Positions 1-6,169 of a stretch of 7,058 nucleotides of DNA are shown here, in pieces. The stretch lies in the NCBI GenBank assembly GCA_016870235.1, contig VGCB01000142.1, positions 1 through 7,058 of the forward strand, written 5' to 3'. Position 1 is the stretch's first letter. Each line of letters begins with the position of its first letter. Origin of the DNA: Actinomycetota bacterium. GTDB taxonomy: Bacteria; Actinomycetota; Thermoleophilia; Gaiellales; Gaiellaceae. The notes beneath the pieces were generated by a model that saw only the letters and a program-made list of their open reading frames with translations, made no database searches and had not been told where the DNA came from. A program made the position numbers and the translations under genes.

Positions 1-1830
1 ACGCGGCGGCTGCCGAAGGTGGGCTTCATCACGACCTTCGGGCATCGCGACATGCTCGACTCGGCCCGGTCGTGGCGGCCGCTCGAGGCGCTCACCGACG
101 CCGGCTGGCGGCGGCCGTTCGGCGACTCCTCGGCCCCGCTCGTGGCGCGCTACCTGCGCCGTGGGATCCGGGAGCGCCTCAGGTCCGACGGGAGCGTGCT
201 GATCCCGCTCGACGAGGCGCACGTCCGCGAGGAGCTCGAGCGGTTCAAGCGCTGCGACGTCGACGGGATCGCCGTCTGCCTGATCAACGCCTACGTCAAC
301 CCAGCGCACGAGCGGCGGGTCGCGGAGCTCGTGCGCGAGGTGCTCGGCGAGATCCCGTGCTCGATCTCGTCCTCCGTCTCGCCGCTCGCGAAGGAGTATC
401 AGCGCGCGACGACGACCGTGATCGACGTCTTCATGAAGCTGATCTTCACACGCTACGTCGAGAGCCTCGACGCCGGCCTGCGCGAGAAGGGCTTCGACGG
501 CGACCTCAACTTCGCCGACTCGGCCGCGATGCTGATCCAGGGCGACTACGCGATGCGGTACCCGTACAAGCTGGTCTTCTCGGGCCCCGCCGCCGGCGCC
601 GTCGCCAGCGCGCACTTCGGCACCCTGGTCGGTGACGACCACCTGCTGTGCTGCGACGTCGGCGGCACCTCGTCGGACATCAGCCTCGTCACGGGCGGCG
701 TCCCGTACCTGTCGACGACGTTCCAGCTGGAGCCGGACATGATCGTCAACTCGCTCGCGGTCGAGCTCGGGACGCTCGGTGCGGGCGGCGGCTCGATGGT
801 CATCTCCGAGGCCTCCGGCGAGATCCGCGTCGGGCCGGAGAGCGCCGGCGGCGACCCCGGCCCCGCCTGCTACGGCCGGGGCGGCACGGCGCCGACGATG
901 ACCGACGCCTTCCTGCTGATCGGGCTGCTCGACCCCGGCGCCTTCAACGCCGGGAGGATGAGCCTCGACCGCGATCTCGCCTTGAAGGCGTTCGCCGACC
1001 TCGACAGCCCGCTCGACCTCGATCGGCGCATCAGCTACGCGTACCGGATCGGCCTCAACAACGTCGCCGAGGGGCTGATCGACGTCGCCATCGGCCGCGG
1101 CGTCGACCCGCGCGACTACAGCCTCGTCGCGTTCGGCGCCGCCGGGCCGCTCTACCTGCCCGCCGTCCTCGACGACGTGAAGGCCCGGCGCGTGATCGTC
1201 CCGCCCTACCCCGGGCTCTTCTCGGCGCTCGGCCTTCTCAGCTCCAACCTCGTCTTCTCCGACAGCCGGAGCTCGTACACGGTGCTGACGCCCGACGCGG
1301 GACCGGGGATCTCGGCGATGTTCGAGGCGATGGAGCGCGAGCTGCTCCAGCACGTGCAGGACGGGCAGGACTTCGAGCTCCGCCGCACGTTCGACGGCCG
1401 GCTCGTCGGGCAGTCGTGGGACACGCCGTTCATCCGGGTGCCGAACGGCGAGATCACCCCGGCCGTGATCGCCGACATGATCACCGGCTTCCACGACGAG
1501 TACCAGTCGCGCTACGGCAACCGATTCGAGGGCTTCCCCGTCGAGGGCGTCACGTACCGCGTCGAGGTCGTCGTCACCTCGGACAAGGTCGAGTACCCCG
1601 AGATCGAGAAGGGCGAGGCGGTCGAGGTCGCCCCGGCGCGGACGATCGAGCTCCACTACCTCGACGAGGCGAACGCGCGCGCCGGCGAGCACGACCGCGG
1701 CACACTCAAGGCCGGCAACATCGTGCGCGGCCCGGCCGTGATCCGCGAGCCGATGTCGACGACCCATGTCATGGCCGGCCAGGTGGCGACGATCGGCACC
1801 TGGGGCGAGATCCTGATCGAGCGGGCCTGA
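1..1830 (+). CDS. hyuA: Hydantoinase A / acetone-carboxylase HyuA-type subunit (5' partial)
   Basis: This is the ATP-binding subunit of a hydantoinase/oxoprolinase/acetone-carboxylase type enzyme, a cytoplasmic partner of the HyuB protein encoded next. The frame is open from base 1, and homologous sequence (KVGFITTFGHRD) begins before the first ATG at 19, so the gene starts upstream of the window; roughly 80-90 N-terminal residues, including the usual first phosphate loop, are missing. In the 609 visible residues I see SGPAAG (194-199), the second phosphate loop DVGGTSSD (219-226), GAGGGS (260-265), VGPESAGGDPGPACYG, and FGAAGPLY (378-385). These are actin/hexokinase-fold ATPase signatures of the HyuA family. 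Two departures stand out: FGGAGPLH of typical members reads FGAAGPLY, and the usual SNGG-type motif before SGPA reads QGDYAM. The stop TGA is followed by the Shine-Dalgarno of hyuB, so the two genes are surely cotranscribed. The family is certain; the substrate (hydantoin, 5-oxoproline, ketone or other) is unknown. Confidence 0.93.
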   Translation, partial: TRRLPKVGFITTFGHRDMLDSARSWRPLEALTDAGWRRPFGDSSAPLVARYLRRGIRERLRSDGSVLIPLDEAHVREELERFKRCDVDGIAVCLINAYVNPAHERRVAELVREVLGEIPCSISSSVSPLAKEYQRATTTVIDVFMKLIFTRYVESLDAGLREKGFDGDLNFADSAAMLIQGDYAMRYPYKLVFSGPAAGAVASAHFGTLVGDDHLLCCDVGGTSSDISLVTGGVPYLSTTFQLEPDMIVNSLAVELGTLGAGGGSMVISEASGEIRVGPESAGGDPGPACYGRGGTAPTMTDAFLLIGLLDPGAFNAGRMSLDRDLALKAFADLDSPLDLDRRISYAYRIGLNNVAEGLIDVAIGRGVDPRDYSLVAFGAAGPLYLPAVLDDVKARRVIVPPYPGLFSALGLLSSNLVFSDSRSSYTVLTPDAGPGISAMFEAMERELLQHVQDGQDFELRRTFDGRLVGQSWDTPFIRVPNGEITPAVIADMITGFHDEYQSRYGNRFEGFPVEGVTYRVEVVVTSDKVEYPEIEKGEAVEVAPARTIELHYLDEANARAGEHDRGTLKAGNIVRGPAVIREPMSTTHVMAGQVATIGTWGEILIERA

Positions 1831-1841
1831 GGAGGGCTGCG

Positions 1842-3803
1842 ATGACCACCACGACCGCCGTCCACCCGTCGCTCGGCGACCGCCGGCTCAAGGACCTGAG
1901 CGACGCCGATTTCGAGGCGCTCTACGACTGCGACCGGTTCACCGCCACGGTCCTCGGCAGCAAGTTCCGTTACATCATCAAGCACATGTGCACGCACCTG
2001 ATGACGAACGCCTTCAGCGTGATCCTCAGGGACTGGTACGACTTCGCCGCCACCCTCTCGGGGCCGCCGCAGCTCGGCTACCCGATGGCGGCGATCTCGG
2101 ACTCGCTCGTCATCTTCGCGGGCCCGATGTCGGAGGCGATCCGCAACTCGGTCGACGAGTTCGGCCCCGAGAACCTCGGGCCGGGCGACATCCTGATCAG
2201 CAACGACCCGTACCGGACGGGCACCCATCCGAACGACATCCTCTTCGCGCGCCCGGTCTTCCACGAGGGGCAGCTCGTCGCGTTCCTCAACATCCAGCCG
2301 CACATGATGGACGTCGGCGGCACCGTCCCCGCCGGCTTCAGCGCCGGCAAGGCGAACGTGTACGAAAACGGCCTCACGATCCCGCCGACGCTCCTCTACC
2401 GCGGCGACAAGCCGATCAAGGGCACCTTCAGCCTCCTCTTCGACAACGCCCGCTTCGGCGAGGTGATGCTGCCGGACATGCTGTCGATCGCGGCCGACCT
2501 GCGGCTCGGTGAGCGGCTCCTGCTCGAGGCGATCGAGCGCTACGGCCTGAACGCGTACCTCGGCGCCCTCCGCTACGCGACCGACGTCAGCGCCGAGTCG
2601 ATGCGGGAGGCGATCCTGGCCGCGCCGGACGGCGTCTACGAGGGAGAGGACCTGATCGACTGTGACGCGGTCGACGCGTCCGAGGAGTACCTCGTGAAGG
2701 CGAAGGTGACGATCCGCGGCGCACGCGTCGAGGTCGACCTCTCCGGCTCCTCGCGGCAGGCGCGCACCTGCGTCAACTGTGGCTGGCTCGACTCGAAGAC
2801 GGCGGTGGCGACGGCGCTCAAGTTCCTGATCGACCCGAAGTCGCACTTCACCTCCGGCGTCTTCCGCCACGTCGACCTCGTCTTGCCGCCCGGGGCGGTG
2901 TGCAACGCGCTGCCACCGGACGGCGCGATCATGCTCTACTGGGAGACGGCCTCGGCCGTCGTGATCGCGGTGTTTCGCGCGCTCTCGAAGGCGCTCGGCG
3001 AGAACGCGATCGCCGGCGACTTCGCCTCCGCGATGGTCCACAACGGCAACGGCCTGCGCGACAACGGGCAGCCGTGGGCGACGATGGCGGTGTGCGGCGG
3101 CGAGCTCGGCCCCTGGGGCGGGACGCGTCACGGCGACGCCGAGAACTCGCTCGCGATCTCCCTCGCGAACTCGATCGCGCCGGCGGTCGAGTCGACCGAG
3201 ACCGACACGCCCGTCGTGATGATCCGCAAGGAGTACCGGACGGACACCTCTGGCGCCGGCTTCCACCGGGGCGGCTCCGCCACGGTCAAGGACACGCTCT
3301 GGCTGACCGCCGGCGACCACTACCCAAACGTGATCCACGTCAAGCGGGCGCCGGGCTTCGGCGTCAACGGCGGCGGCACGGGTGCGTCGGGCGGCGTCTG
3401 GCTCTGGCCGGCGGAGGAGGGCCGCCCGCCCGACTTCCTGTGGGTGGATCCCGACGCGGCCCTCGCGAACGCGACGCCGGTCGCGGGTGTGATGAACGCC
3501 GAGACGCACGAGCTCGATCCCGGCGGCACGTACTTCCACTACGGCAGGCAGGACGTCTGGAGGGTGCAGCCGGGCGCGTGCCTGCGGTACCAGAACAACT
3601 CGGGCGGCGGTTGGGGCGACCCGCTCGACCGGCCCGCGGAGAAGGTGCTGGCCGACGTCCGCAACGAGTACACGAGCCACGCTCTCGCTCGGGACGTGTA
3701 CGGCGTCATCGTGGTGGGCGACCCGGACGTCGATCCCGAGGCGATGCACGTCGACGAGGCTGCCACGGAGGCGCTCCGCCAGGAGCTTCGCGCGGCCCGC
3801 TGA
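1842..3803 (+). CDS. hyuB: Hydantoinase B / acetone-carboxylase HyuB-type subunit
   Basis: This 653-residue protein is the catalytic partner of the preceding HyuA-type subunit. The ATG at 1842 is preceded by GGAGG at 1831-1835 with 6 bases between, which fixes the start; an open frame continues upstream but overlaps hyuA and is a shadow. Family hallmarks are GPGDILISNDPY...GTHPND (about residues 113-132), HMMDVGG (154-160), VEVDLSGSS, the RKEYRTDTSGAGFHRGG block and the C-terminal NNSGGGWGDPLDR (585-597) followed by the usual VLADVRNEYTS tail. In related carboxylases an Asp, a His and an Asp in the NDP and HxxD motifs bind a metal (from memory of the acetone carboxylase structure); D122, H154 and D157 occupy those places here. 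Length is between ordinary HyuB proteins (about 520-600) and acetone carboxylase alpha (about 770). No gamma-type carboxylase subunit follows, so a hydantoinase-like or unassigned amide or ketone reaction is as likely as carboxylation. Confidence 0.95.
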   Translation: MTTTTAVHPSLGDRRLKDLSDADFEALYDCDRFTATVLGSKFRYIIKHMCTHLMTNAFSVILRDWYDFAATLSGPPQLGYPMAAISDSLVIFAGPMSEAIRNSVDEFGPENLGPGDILISNDPYRTGTHPNDILFARPVFHEGQLVAFLNIQPHMMDVGGTVPAGFSAGKANVYENGLTIPPTLLYRGDKPIKGTFSLLFDNARFGEVMLPDMLSIAADLRLGERLLLEAIERYGLNAYLGALRYATDVSAESMREAILAAPDGVYEGEDLIDCDAVDASEEYLVKAKVTIRGARVEVDLSGSSRQARTCVNCGWLDSKTAVATALKFLIDPKSHFTSGVFRHVDLVLPPGAVCNALPPDGAIMLYWETASAVVIAVFRALSKALGENAIAGDFASAMVHNGNGLRDNGQPWATMAVCGGELGPWGGTRHGDAENSLAISLANSIAPAVESTETDTPVVMIRKEYRTDTSGAGFHRGGSATVKDTLWLTAGDHYPNVIHVKRAPGFGVNGGGTGASGGVWLWPAEEGRPPDFLWVDPDAALANATPVAGVMNAETHELDPGGTYFHYGRQDVWRVQPGACLRYQNNSGGGWGDPLDRPAEKVLADVRNEYTSHALARDVYGVIVVGDPDVDPEAMHVDEAATEALRQELRAAR

Positions 3804-3823
3804 GTGAGCGCACGCCGGCCTGG

Positions 3824-3842
3824 CGGCGGTCGGCGACCGCCG
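3824..3842. terminator. GC hairpin between convergent genes (possible bidirectional terminator)
   Basis: A perfect 8-base-pair stem (CGGCGGTC with GACCGCCG) closes a 3-base loop. It lies 20 bases after the hyuB stop and one base beyond the stop of the minus-strand membrane-protein gene. It could end transcription from both sides. There is no T tract on either strand, which is common for terminator-like hairpins in high-GC actinobacteria but also means the role is inferred from position alone. Confidence 0.5.
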
Positions 3843-3843
3843 T

Positions 3844-4197
3844 CTAGGCCGCGCGCCGCGTCGGCTCGGCGCGGCGCTCCGCGAGCTCGCGTCGATGCGC
3901 TGCGAGCTCCTGTCGCCGCTGGGCGGTGCCGGCGCGGCTCGTCGCGGGGCGCCGCGGCTCGCTCGCGCGGCCGAGGAGGATGCCGACGGTGTCGCGAACC
4001 GAGTCGAGGAGCACTCCGGTGAGGGCGATCAGCCCGAACGCGGCGAAGGCTGCGAAGCCGTTCCCGGCCTGGGAGACGAGGAGCCCGACGAAGGCGGCGA
4101 CGACGACGAAGGCGGTCGCGAGCGGCTTCCGGATCAGGGTGCCGAGCCCGAGCCCGGCGAGGAAGACGGCCCCGAAGACGACGAAAGCGAGGATCAT
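3844..4197 (-). CDS. Small multi-pass membrane protein with Arg-rich cytoplasmic tail
   Basis: I do not recognise a named family. The 117-residue product has three hydrophobic segments, about residues 2-22, 26-42 and 48-65, separated by short loops (RKP; QAGNG). Segment 1 carries a GxGxG-type glycine pattern, which suggests tight helix packing. Residues 77-117 form a polar tail with 12 arginines and a helix-prone RRQELAAHRRELAERR stretch. By the positive-inside rule the tail should face the cytoplasm, where it might bind nucleic acid, lipid headgroups or a protein partner; this is inference. The ATG at 4197 has a purine-rich GGGGGAGG about 15 bases upstream and CGAGG closer to it. It lies 63 bases after the GGDEF gene on the same strand, so read-through is possible, but a candidate -10 box in the gap allows separate expression. 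The coding frame is supported by hydrophobicity and family-free features only. Confidence 0.7.
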   Translation of the reverse strand: MILAFVVFGAVFLAGLGLGTLIRKPLATAFVVVAAFVGLLVSQAGNGFAAFAAFGLIALTGVLLDSVRDTVGILLGRASEPRRPATSRAGTAQRRQELAAHRRELAERRAEPTRRAA

Positions 4198-4236
4198 GCC
4201 TCGAGGGTAGGACCTCCCCCGGACGGACCTGGATCA

Positions 4237-4242
4237 ATTATC
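4237..4242 (-). promoter_or_regulatory. Candidate -10 box for the small membrane protein gene
   Basis: Read on the minus strand the bases are GATAAT, in a short AT-rich patch that stands out from its GC-rich surroundings. It lies 40 bases before the ATG at 4197 and would leave a leader of about 30 bases containing the GGGGGAGG ribosome-binding sequence. No good -35 hexamer is seen at 16-18 bases' distance, so this is a weak prediction. Confidence 0.3.
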
Positions 4243-4260
4243 CCTGCAAACTGGTCGTAC

Positions 4261-5514
4261 TCAGCGTGTGACGGGTGCGATCTGCCGCTCGATCACGCCC
4301 GAGAGGTGCCGGACGATGACCGGGTCGAACTGGGTGCCGGAGCACCGGCGGAGCTCGCGGAGCGCGTCCTCGGGCTGCAGAGCGTCGCGGAAGGTGCGGG
4401 GCTGCACCATCGAGTCGAACGCGTGGCAGGCGAAGACGATGCGCGCGGCGAGCGGGATCGCGTCGCCGGCGAGGCCGTCGGGGTAGCCCGTGCCGTCGAA
4501 GCGCTCGTGGGTCGAGCGGACGAGCCGGCCGACCTCGCGGAGGATCGGGGAGGCGCTGAGGATCCGCTCGCCCACGACCGTGTGCTGCTGCACGAACTGC
4601 CACTCGTCGTCGGTGAGCGGGCCGGGCTTCTGGAGGATGTCGTCGGGCACGGCGATCGTGCCGATGTCGTGGAGCTGGGCGGCCCGGTGCAGGTCGAGGA
4701 GCTCGCGCTCGTCGAGCCCGAGCGAGCGGCCGACGTCGACGGCGAGCGTGGCGACGCCCTCCAGGTGCTCCTGGATCGACGGGTCGCGCTCGTACAGCGC
4801 CGCGAGCAGCATCTCGTGCGGCCGGTCGCGCGCGGTCTGCTTCCCGCGCTTCTGCATGTAGAGCCGCTCGTCGGCGAGGAGCAGCGCGCCGCCCGCGGCG
4901 TCGGCGTCGTCGGGGAGGAGGACGGCGCCGAACGAGCTCGTGACGGCGAACCCCTCTCCCTGCTCGGCGAGCGCGTTGACGGCCGCGTCGACGAGCACGA
5001 CCGCCTCGGCGGGCGAGCGGACGGGGGCGAGCACGCAGAACTCGTCGCCGCCGAGCCGGTACGCGCCGCCGGAGCCGGCGGGCACGCGTGCCAGCTTGGC
5101 GCCCATGCGGGCGAGCAGCGTGTCTCCGGCGGGGTGGCCGAACGTGTCGTTGTAGTTCTTGAAGCCGTCGAGGTCGAAGGTGACGAGCAGCCACAGGTTG
5201 TCGCGCGAGGCCTCCTCGAGGCAGCGCTCGAGGTCGGAGACGAGGCTGCGGCGGTTGAGCAGCCCGGTCAGCGGGTCGGTCTCGGCCGCGATGCGCGTCC
5301 GCTGCAGCAGCCGGTGGCTCGCCCGGTACGAGAGCCCGAGCCGCACGAGCACGCCGACGAGGAGCGCGGCTGCCGCGCCTGCGACGAACGAGGGAACGAG
5401 GTCGAAGATGCCTGCGACGAGCACACCGGCCGCCGCGAAGCCGAGGAGCGGGAGCACGAGCATCGCCGCCCCGGGCGGGGTCGACCGTCTGCTGCGGGCC
5501 GATCGTCGCGTCAC
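4261..5514 (-). CDS. Membrane-anchored diguanylate cyclase with degenerate HD-GYP domain
   Basis: The protein should make the second messenger cyclic di-GMP from two GTP at the inner face of the membrane. With the GTG at 5514 as start (417 residues), an Arg-rich N-terminus (3-10) precedes two hydrophobic helices (about 19-37 and 39-61). A GGDEF domain follows (about 75-225) with DPLTGLLNRR (80-89), FDLDGFKNYND (113-123) and an intact GGDEF (155-159). The inhibitory RxxD site expected just before GGDEF is absent (AGSG). An HD-GYP-like domain (about 235-415) has HD (282-283), H311, THERFDGTGYP (335-345) and FDP near the end. Compared with active HD-GYP enzymes, HDIGK reads HDIGT, HHE reads THE, and the Asp of the ADVFDA motif reads His364, so phosphodiesterase activity is doubtful. 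The start is uncertain: GGAAGGAG sits only one base before this GTG; ATG at 5463 (400 residues) and ATG at 5661 (466 residues) are alternatives. Identity is secure; only the start is weak. Confidence 0.9.
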   Translation of the reverse strand: MTRRSARSRRSTPPGAAMLVLPLLGFAAAGVLVAGIFDLVPSFVAGAAAALLVGVLVRLGLSYRASHRLLQRTRIAAETDPLTGLLNRRSLVSDLERCLEEASRDNLWLLVTFDLDGFKNYNDTFGHPAGDTLLARMGAKLARVPAGSGGAYRLGGDEFCVLAPVRSPAEAVVLVDAAVNALAEQGEGFAVTSSFGAVLLPDDADAAGGALLLADERLYMQKRGKQTARDRPHEMLLAALYERDPSIQEHLEGVATLAVDVGRSLGLDERELLDLHRAAQLHDIGTIAVPDDILQKPGPLTDDEWQFVQQHTVVGERILSASPILREVGRLVRSTHERFDGTGYPDGLAGDAIPLAARIVFACHAFDSMVQPRTFRDALQPEDALRELRRCSGTQFDPVIVRHLSGVIERQIAPVTR

Positions 5515-5557
5515 ACTCCTTCCATCGGCGGTCTCCGCCGGATCCTGAAGAGGGATC
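5511..5557 (-). promoter_or_regulatory. Structured leader of the cyclase gene: two hairpins, Shine-Dalgarno, tiny ORF
   Basis: In the order of the minus-strand transcript there is a 5-pair stem (5557-5553 with 5545-5541, loop of 7). Next comes a perfect 6-pair stem CCGGCGG-type (5540-5535 with 5531-5526, loop of 3). Two bases later is GGAAGGAG (5523-5516), then the GTG at 5514. An ATG at 5525 opens a four-codon frame (Met-Glu-Gly-Val-stop) whose TGA overlaps the proposed GTG start. The spacing of one base between Shine-Dalgarno and GTG is unusually short. The pairing is seen directly; any regulatory role is inferred. It does not match the c-di-GMP-I riboswitch consensus as I remember it. Confidence 0.35.
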
Positions 5558-5590
5558 ACCCGGACGGGGCGGCCGCGCTCCCCCGACGAA

Positions 5591-5613
5591 GGCCCTGCAG
5601 GCGACGTCAGGCG
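5591..5613. repeat. Possible degenerate third copy of the repeat
   Basis: It matches the right half of copies 1 and 2 at 17 of 23 positions each and starts 76 bases before the equivalent base of copy 1, close to the 73-base spacing of the other two. It also folds into a small stem around a GTCA loop (5601-5605 with 5610-5614, four of five pairs). In such GC-rich DNA part of the match could be chance. Confidence 0.35.
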
Positions 5614-5635
5614 CCGCGCCGCCGCGATCCGCCTC

Positions 5636-5690
5636 GGGCCGCACAGAGGGCCTCGCGCCACCGGACGGCCCCGCGTCCCACGTCAGTCGG
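5636..5690. repeat. Imperfect direct repeat, copy 1 (about 55 bases)
   Basis: This unit matches 5710-5763 with one single-base gap. The right 26 bases (5665-5690) differ from 5738-5763 at only two positions, 5679 and 5682; the left part is looser, about 21 of 28. The copies are offset by about 74 bases. The right part can fold into a small hairpin, GTCC-C-AC / GT-C-GGAC around a GTCA loop (5675-5692), with one C-C mismatch. It lies upstream of the cyclase gene on one side and of tRNA-His on the other. Confidence 0.7.
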
Positions 5691-5709
5691 ACGGTGCTGC
5701 GCACGCTGC

Positions 5710-5763
5710 GGGCCGCTCGGAGGCGTTGCGCCGCCCCACGGCCCCGCGTCCGACTTCAGTCGG
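5710..5763. repeat. Imperfect direct repeat, copy 2 (about 54 bases)
   Basis: This is the second copy of the unit at 5636-5690. Its right end contains a perfect 5-pair hairpin, CCGAC / GTCGG around a TTCA loop (5750-5763). Its two differences from copy 1 in the right half both fall within the hairpin; they make this stem perfect, while copy 1 has a mismatch. Confidence 0.7.
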
Positions 5764-5832
5764 CCGCGCCCGCGCCCCGCCGTCGGCCGCCAGGCTCCCG
5801 GCGCGCCGCTGTCGATATCCTGAGCGCTCCGC

Positions 5833-5906
5833 GGTGGCGGTAGCTCAGCTGGTAGAGCCCCGGGTTGTGGTCCCGGTGGTCGCGGGTTCGAATCCCGTCC
5901 GCCACC
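5833..5906 (+). tRNA. trnH: tRNA-His (anticodon GTG)
   Basis: A full cloverleaf can be folded. The acceptor stem is 5834-5840 with 5899-5905. The extra G-1 at 5833 faces C73 at 5906, the hallmark that histidyl-tRNA synthetase reads. The D arm begins at 5843. The anticodon stem 5860-5864/5872-5876 holds loop TTGTGGT with GTG at 5867-5869. The T stem 5882-5886/5894-5898 closes the loop TTCGAAT. The 3' CCA is not encoded and must be added by the nucleotidyltransferase. A TATCCT at 5816-5821 may be its -10 box. Confidence 0.97.
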
Positions 5907-5920
5907 CTCCATCCTGCGTC

Positions 5921-5938
5921 GAAGGTGCCGCTACCTTC
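5921..5938 (+). other. Hairpin in the spacer between the two tRNAs
   Basis: GAAGGT (5921-5926) pairs perfectly with ACCTTC (5933-5938), with a further G-T pair inside leaving a CCGC tetraloop. It occupies the middle of the 42-base spacer. With both tRNAs on the same strand it may be a processing spacer of a joint precursor or a weak terminator; no T tract follows. Confidence 0.4.
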
Positions 5939-5948
5939 CACCCCACCA

Positions 5949-6020
5949 GGCCCCGTAGCTCAGCGGATAGAGCGGCAGACTTCGAATCTGCGCGCGGAGG
6001 TTCGACTCCTCCCGGGGCCA
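5949..6020 (+). tRNA. trnR: tRNA-Arg (anticodon TCG)
   Basis: The acceptor stem GGCCCCG (5949-5955) pairs with 6013-6019, followed by discriminator A at 6020. The D loop contains the A20 that arginyl-tRNA synthetase recognises. The anticodon stem 5975-5979/5987-5991 holds the loop CTTCGAA with TCG at 5982-5984, reading CGA and, by wobble, other CGN codons. The T stem 5996-6000/6008-6012 is perfect around TTCGACT. CCA is not encoded. It probably shares a transcript with tRNA-His upstream. Confidence 0.97.
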
Positions 6021-6091
6021 TATGCGTGTTGTCTCTGTCACAACGATCGTTCGCACTCGCCGCTAGCCAAGCCTCGGGCTCCTATGCAGAG

Positions 6092-6114
6092 GTTCGGACA
6101 GTGCCGGGCCGAAC
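6092..6114 (-). terminator. Weak terminator-like hairpin downstream of the APH-fold gene
   Basis: GTTCGG (6092-6097) pairs with CCGAAC (6109-6114) around an 11-base loop, 55 bases past the stop of the minus-strand phosphotransferase gene and 71 bases past the tRNA-Arg. It could stop transcription from either side. There is no T tract and the loop is large, so support is mainly positional. Confidence 0.25.
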
Positions 6115-6169
6115 GCGCCTCACGGTGCCGTTGACCATTTGCACAACCTGGCATCACCCGGCGCGAGGG

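Larger units (their letters stand above)
5515..5832. other. Gene-free region between cyclase gene and tRNA-His
   Basis: These 318 bases separate the minus-strand cyclase gene from the plus-strand tRNA genes and should hold divergent promoters. They contain the structured leader at the left end, an imperfect repeat family in the middle and, at 5816-5821, TATCCT, a possible -10 box 12 bases before the tRNA-His G-1 base without a recognisable -35. Open frames here in both directions look like by-products of high G+C; the ones crossing the tRNA are antisense or sense translations of tRNA. If the cyclase started at the ATG at 5661, part of this stretch would be coding. Confidence 0.6.

Noticed and set aside
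648..1841. Upstream extension of the hyuB frame
   Set aside because: It overlaps hyuA, encodes Arg-rich low-complexity sequence, and the ATG at 1842 has an ideal ribosome-binding site.
1656..3749. A 697-codon minus-strand open frame opposite hyuB
   Set aside because: Its product is low-complexity Arg/Val/Asp-rich sequence, and the plus strand encodes a full HyuB with all hallmarks.
3895..5823. A 642-codon plus-strand open frame opposite the cyclase and membrane-protein genes
   Set aside because: It is very acidic and repetitive (runs of GE, VE, EDD), has no family motifs, and mirrors two genes whose minus-strand products show clear domains or membrane helices. It is a high-G+C shadow.
5511..5832. 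A known c-di-GMP riboswitch before the cyclase gene
   Set aside because: The conserved blocks of the c-di-GMP-I aptamer as I remember them are not found; only unmatched simple hairpins are seen.
5607..5941. Minus-strand frames with DSNPRPPGPQPGALPAE-like and GIRTRDHRDHNPGLYQLSY-like products
   Set aside because: These are the well-known spurious translations of the antisense of tRNA genes (AntiFam-type); they overlap tRNA-His exactly.
6042..6051. Ten-base perfect palindrome AACGATCGTT after tRNA-Arg
   Set aside because: A single short palindrome with no second copy or promoter next to it; it is compatible with chance.
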